From positions 60,581-70,580 of the forward strand of contig BLFN01000844.1 of NCBI GenBank assembly GCA_014634225.1: 10,000 nt of DNA, read 5' to 3'. Positions 6,770 through 10,000 of the stretch are shown here, piece by piece. Numbering within the stretch: position 1 is the first letter of the stretch; every line of letters starts with the position of its first letter. Made by a program: the position numbers and the translations under genes. The notes beneath the pieces are model-generated. The model had not been told where the DNA came from. It ran no database searches and was given only the letters and a program-made list of their open reading frames with translations. Origin of the DNA: Acropora yongei (Eukaryota; Cnidaria; Anthozoa; Scleractinia; Acroporidae).

Positions 6770-9701
6770 GTAAGATAAATTTAACCGCGATAAAGTACTC
6801 TACCGCGCAATCAGGTTGAGATAATTGGGGTATAATACCCATCTTGACTTTCGTGAATTTGAAGAGAGTCATTCGAGTACGAATCCAAAATGAGTTATCC
6901 GTGTCGTTATTGTCATGATAGCTAAATGGGAAGTTCTTTTCGACAGTTGTTTTCGATTTATGCAGCGAGTTCATCACATTAAATTACATTCATGCTGTTC
7001 AAGTAATTGCGTAGCATTTCCAGTTTTATTGCCAGAGACAAGTTGCAATTTTGAAAAAAAATAAAAATAAAAAATAATCAAAAAGCGAGAAAGATGGAAA
7101 CAGTTAGGAAACTCAAGTGGTTACACAGGTACTTAGCAATCGAATCCCGAAGACCTAGATAATTACTCTCGTGCAAGTTTGCAGCTATTGTCTTAAGAGA
7201 GGAGGTGTGTCTTCTTTTTTTTCCGTTTGAAGGCAAATTATCCATAAACTCTGACGTTAATCGCAAGCGAAAGGTATAATTTGCCCCACAATTTCAAAGG
7301 GGTAGAAAATGCTAGAATCTTTCTTAGAAATGTTGTCAAAAGGCCTATTTTGCAAGAAAACCATTTTCGTAGAAATTTGTCGCCTCATGCATTCCAGCAC
7401 CTATATAATAATAGTAAGAGTCTTCGTTTATCTCAAAGATAAAATCGACGAGTTGGCTCTTATGTCAAGGAGTCGGGCAGACTATGAAAGTAGAATTGGA
7501 ATTAAACTAGTGTGAGTGGCTTGTTTTAGAGAAAGACAAATGGAAATTTTTTCGTCACGTTCTGACGTGCTTCTCACAATTACAAAACAGGTCATTTGCA
7601 CTTCGTGGGAAGGACGTGTACACGCGGCTGATAAATGTACAGACAATGAAAAAAGGCCCACAGAAAGCGTGCAAAACTACTTTTTGTCATTGCGAAATTT
7701 GCAAATTTGGGACGTTCTTGTCGTCGTGGTCGTCCTAATTGTTTAAGCTTCCCATTAAGAGTTCTGGACGGATTCCAATCATGTCTTCAGTTGAGTCACA
7801 GACTCAGTATATATTAAACGGAAAAAAATGGATCAAATTTGGTTTCAACCGATTCGGAAGAGAGAAAAATAACAAGCTGAAATAACCTGGTTATGATATT
7901 GTCTGCAACGGCTGTGGCTCACCGCGGGAAACTCCGTTTGTCGATTTGCCTGCTGTTATAAACTCTCACTAGAACATAAATAAACTTCCAAAGAACAATG
8001 TAATTTATTCCGACATTGTATTATTTACAAGGGGAAAAAATGTCGGTTTTGTTTCTGTCATTTTTCACAGAGCTGGAGAAATTGCAATACAAGACGGAAC
8101 AATACCACCGCTGCTTGAACCACCAAATGCTACAGCGATTATAGACAAAATATTTGCGAATTACGACAGAAGACTAAGGCCACTTTATGGAGGGAACCCT
8201 GTTGAGATATTTATCTCTATGGGTTTCATTTCTATTAGCAACATAATTGAAGAGAACATGGTAACGATAAGCAATGTATACTTAGGCACTTCTCGAACCC
8301 AGAACTATTTGTCGCATATCAGTGAGAGAACTGTCATACGCAGATATAAGTTCCGAGACTGTGAAGATGCCGGAGTTTCTCTCGCTAGAGGCTATAATGC
8401 AATGTAGCCGATGGATAGCAGCGCATTCACACAAGGGACGCAATAAATGAAGCAAGACGCGCAAAATGGGAATGTATGCTGGTTTGTTTCGTCAGTTGTA
8501 CGCACTCGCGTCAATTAAGTCTTCCAACTCACAAGGAAACATCGTTTAAGCCAGTGCAATCGGTGCGACGCATGCGCTTAAAAATGTTAAATTTGCGTCT
8601 GCGGGTGTCAGGTCCATTCTAAGTTAGTAACCGTCTTGGACTTAGTTCTACGTATACGCTGGTGCATAATATGTGAGCTTACTTTTATCATAACAGTTAG
8701 TTCATAAAAGTATTCACGGAATTTTGAGACAGGTAAGAGAGACGAAAACCTTAAAAAAAAACCTTTGTCTCACACGCATATCTAGTATGCAAACCTAATC
8801 GAAAAATTCAGTAAGGCCCCAGAGAACAAGCTCTCAGGAAGAACTCACCCATGGAGCCGGTTACAGATTATTTATAGTTTCAATTTATCAGTTTTAGAGG
8901 GCAGCTGTTGGAACGATGGTGCTGCTGATGTTGAACTACTTGAATTTTCAAATGAAACAATTAAGATTCTTTTCTCTTGAGTAAACCGGATCAGTCATGA
9001 TTACAGAGCTAATCAGTCATAAATATTATTCTATTTTTTCTGCGAACGGCTTATAATTTTGCCTCAATTTGCGCACTGTTTTATCAACAGGAGTTTGAAG
9101 CGGACATTTACATGCGTCAGTTTTGGAGAGATCCAAGATTGAGTTACGGAGACAGAAACTTGACCTTAACTTTTCAAGGGGACACGCTCAAAAAACTGTG
9201 GTTTCCAGATACGTACTTCGAAAATTCGAAGAAAACTTTTGTTCACGAAGATACAAGGACAGTGATTTTATTCGGGGATGGAAATCTTCTCTACTCAGCA
9301 AGGTCAAATTGGTAGATTACGTATTGGAATGAAAAAATAGATTTTACAGAAACCGATACAGGAAAAGCTACTGATATATGGACTAGTCGTTCTTTGATGC
9401 TACGCTGCGTCTATTTTTAAATTCATTTCAACTTAAATTACAGCGGCAAAGTTAATCAGGTAACACGACACCTACATCTGGGAAAGTTCGATCTGCGCCA
9501 ATCAAAATTAATCAACGGATGGCGAAGCTTTCTGCAGCTTTTTTCTGATTAAAAATAAACAAGAACACTATGTTTTCTTTCGCCTTTTTTCTTTCATTAA
9601 ATTTAATTGTGGTTTTAGGGTGACTGTCATTGCCATAGGAACGATGGATTTTCGAAACTACCCCATGGATGTTCAAGTCTTCTTTTTTCGAGCATTAAGT
9701 T
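6672..9701 (+). CDS. GABA-A/glycine-receptor-like ligand-gated ion channel subunit, 3'-partial, lacking the Cys-loop cysteines
   Basis: Joined exons: 6672-6769, 8071-8260, 9091-9302, 9619-9701. The phases agree and give 194 codons plus one base. Family role (known): subunits with an extracellular ligand-binding domain and four membrane helices assemble as pentamers in the plasma membrane; the GABA/glycine branch conducts chloride. Seen here: a signal peptide (hydrophobic ALILGIFTNLVLL), IIDKIFANYDRRLRPLYGG, a loop D-like YMRQFWRDPRLSYG, a sequon NLT, the loop A segment LWFPDTYFENSKKTFVHEDT, DGNLLYSARVTV and TMDFRNYPMDVQ. LWxPDTYFxNxKKxFVH points to the GABA-A beta/rho side. The signature loop has Gly and Phe where the paired Cys should be. 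The membrane helices, which would decide ion selectivity, are beyond the window. Ligand and charge selectivity are therefore open. Confidence 0.92.
6770..8070 (+). other. Receptor intron 1
   Basis: A 1301-nt phase 2 intron running from GTAAGA to TTTTTCACAG. It holds an A-rich tract near 7053-7085 and a dispersed repeat copy (about 7540-7745) related to one in the GGT gene. Several short open frames have no recognisable protein character. Confidence 0.75.
7540..7745. repeat. Dispersed repeat, copy 2
   Basis: This is the fuller copy of the repeat seen at 4355-4460; matching blocks are 7576-7597 and 7700-7722. Its right end contains GACGTTCTTGTCGTCGTGGT, which makes an open frame rich in Val codons. 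I read that frame as a by-product of the repeat, not a gene. The ends are approximate and no target duplication was found. Confidence 0.55.
8071..8260 (+). CDS. Receptor exon 2: N-terminal helix and first beta strands
   Basis: The first base completes Gly. The exon encodes AGEIAIQDGTIPPLLEPP, the sequon NAT, then IIDKIFANYDRRLRPLYGG and NPVEIFISMGFISISNI. This aligns with the helix (LDxLLxxYDxRLRP) and beta1 strand (VxxxxxSFGxIS) of GABA-A/glycine receptors. It ends at ENM in phase 0 before donor GTAACG at 8261, the same place (after M of DxxM) where I recall vertebrate GABA-A genes having an intron. Confidence 0.9.
8261..9090 (+). other. Receptor intron 2
   Basis: An 830-nt phase 0 intron running from GTAACG to TTTTATCAACAG. 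Open frames extend past the donor but lose receptor similarity at once. I see no repeat or extra exon of note. Confidence 0.75.
9091..9302 (+). CDS. Receptor exon 3: loop D to loop A and beta-strand core
   Basis: It opens EFEADIYMRQFWRDPRLSYG and continues with NLTLTFQGDTLKKLWFPDTY, FENSKKTFVHEDT and VILFGDGNLLYSA. Loop D keeps the Tyr and Arg positions of the family (Y-M-R-Q), and loop A is close to GABA-A beta subunits (LWVPDTYFLNDKKSFVH). The chosen donor (GTCAAA at 9303) is weak, but it rebuilds LLYSARVTV without extra residues. A second in-phase donor (GTAGAT at 9312) would insert three residues. Confidence 0.92.
9303..9618 (+). other. Receptor intron 3
   Basis: A 316-nt phase 2 intron ending in GTGGTTTTAG. 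It is AT-rich, with no recognised elements. Confidence 0.75.
9619..9701 (+). CDS. Receptor exon 4: signature loop without cysteines
   Basis: An 83-nt exon, the same length and phases I recall for the corresponding vertebrate GABA-A exon. It encodes VTVIAIGTMDFRNYPMDVQ and VFFFRALS, then one base of what would be Tyr. In alignment with CxMDLRRYPLDEQxC the first Cys is Gly (GGA, 9635-9637) and the second is Phe (TTC, 9680-9682). The central Phe/Tyr-Pro-Met-Asp turn is kept. The donor GTGAGT starts at 9702. Confidence 0.92.
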
Positions 9702-10000
9702 GTGAGTATCGTTACTTTTTACTTTTTACTTTAAATTTAAAATGTTAAGTATATATGCTCTTTACGAAAAATGAAGCCTTCCCGCAATGGCTACGATAAT
9801 TTTCTATACATAACCTGAAACTTGCCTATATCAGGAAAGAAAATTTCCTCTTACCCAACGTGATGTACTGAAGGGAAAAAACGATGCTTAGTCATCGATC
9901 AACGTGATGTTTGATTAAATGAAATTGGCACCAGTGTAAGCTAATGGAAAATATATTGACCCAGCGTTGAGAGCAGTATTGGTGCAGTGTGTGGAGCAGT
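9702..10000 (+). other. Start of receptor intron 4
   Basis: After GTGAGT there is a short CTTTTTA tandem (9713-9733) and AT-rich sequence to the window end. The next exon should begin with two bases completing a Tyr codon; none is seen before 10000. Confidence 0.7.

Noticed and set aside
7516..7746. An open frame ending in a Val run
   Set aside because: It lies on a dispersed repeat whose GTCGTCGTGGTCGTC end creates the Val codons. No protein domain is seen.
9123..9332. A second open frame overlapping receptor exon 3
   Set aside because: A shadow in another frame of a well-supported exon, without receptor similarity.
169..9701. A functional pairing of the two genes, for example glutamate release by GGT feeding GABA-type signalling
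   Set aside because: Adjacency on one strand in an animal genome is weak evidence. There is no shared promoter, operon-like spacing or common regulatory motif.

Overview
The window looks like metazoan nuclear DNA. It is AT-rich, and its genes are split into short exons with GT-AG introns that carry fragments of non-LTR retrotransposons, a short inverted-repeat element and microsatellites. Two ordinary animal gene families lie head to tail on the + strand. Protein character, intron sizes and the style of the dispersed repeats fit an anthozoan cnidarian (coral or sea anemone). That placement is inference, not proof.

Region 1 (169-5414) holds the 3' two thirds of a gamma-glutamyltransferase (glutathione hydrolase) gene. 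Six exons join with compatible phases (181, 134, 188, 229, 181 and 113 nt) and encode about 341 C-terminal residues plus a TGA stop. They cover the end of the large subunit and the whole small subunit, including the Thr nucleophile and the GAAGG motif. The upstream exons lie outside the window. Two glutamate-pocket positions that are strongly conserved in active enzymes appear changed (human E420 to Q, S452 to L). The introns hold an (ATT)15 tract directly at a splice donor, a LINE 3' tail close to an acceptor, a LINE ORF2 C-terminal remnant between 22-nt direct repeats, and a MITE-like element of about 240 bp with 28-bp terminal inverted repeats.

Region 2 (5415-6667) is the 3' flank of the first gene, with an AATAAA at 5694-5699, followed by intergenic sequence or 5' leader with no recognisable gene.

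Region 3 (6672-9701, continuing past the window) is the 5' half of a GABA-A/glycine-receptor-like pentameric ligand-gated channel subunit. It has a signal-peptide exon and three extracellular-domain exons; the transmembrane exons lie downstream. The last two visible exons follow the exon layout I recall for vertebrate GABA-A receptor genes (an 83-nt exon carrying the signature loop). Both cysteines that define the Cys-loop are replaced (by Gly and Phe), while the YPMD core and flanking strands are intact. This is the most unusual feature in the window.

Nothing in the sequence links the two genes functionally; they appear to be neighbours only. I saw no CRISPR array, rRNA, convincing tRNA or prokaryotic operon structure.
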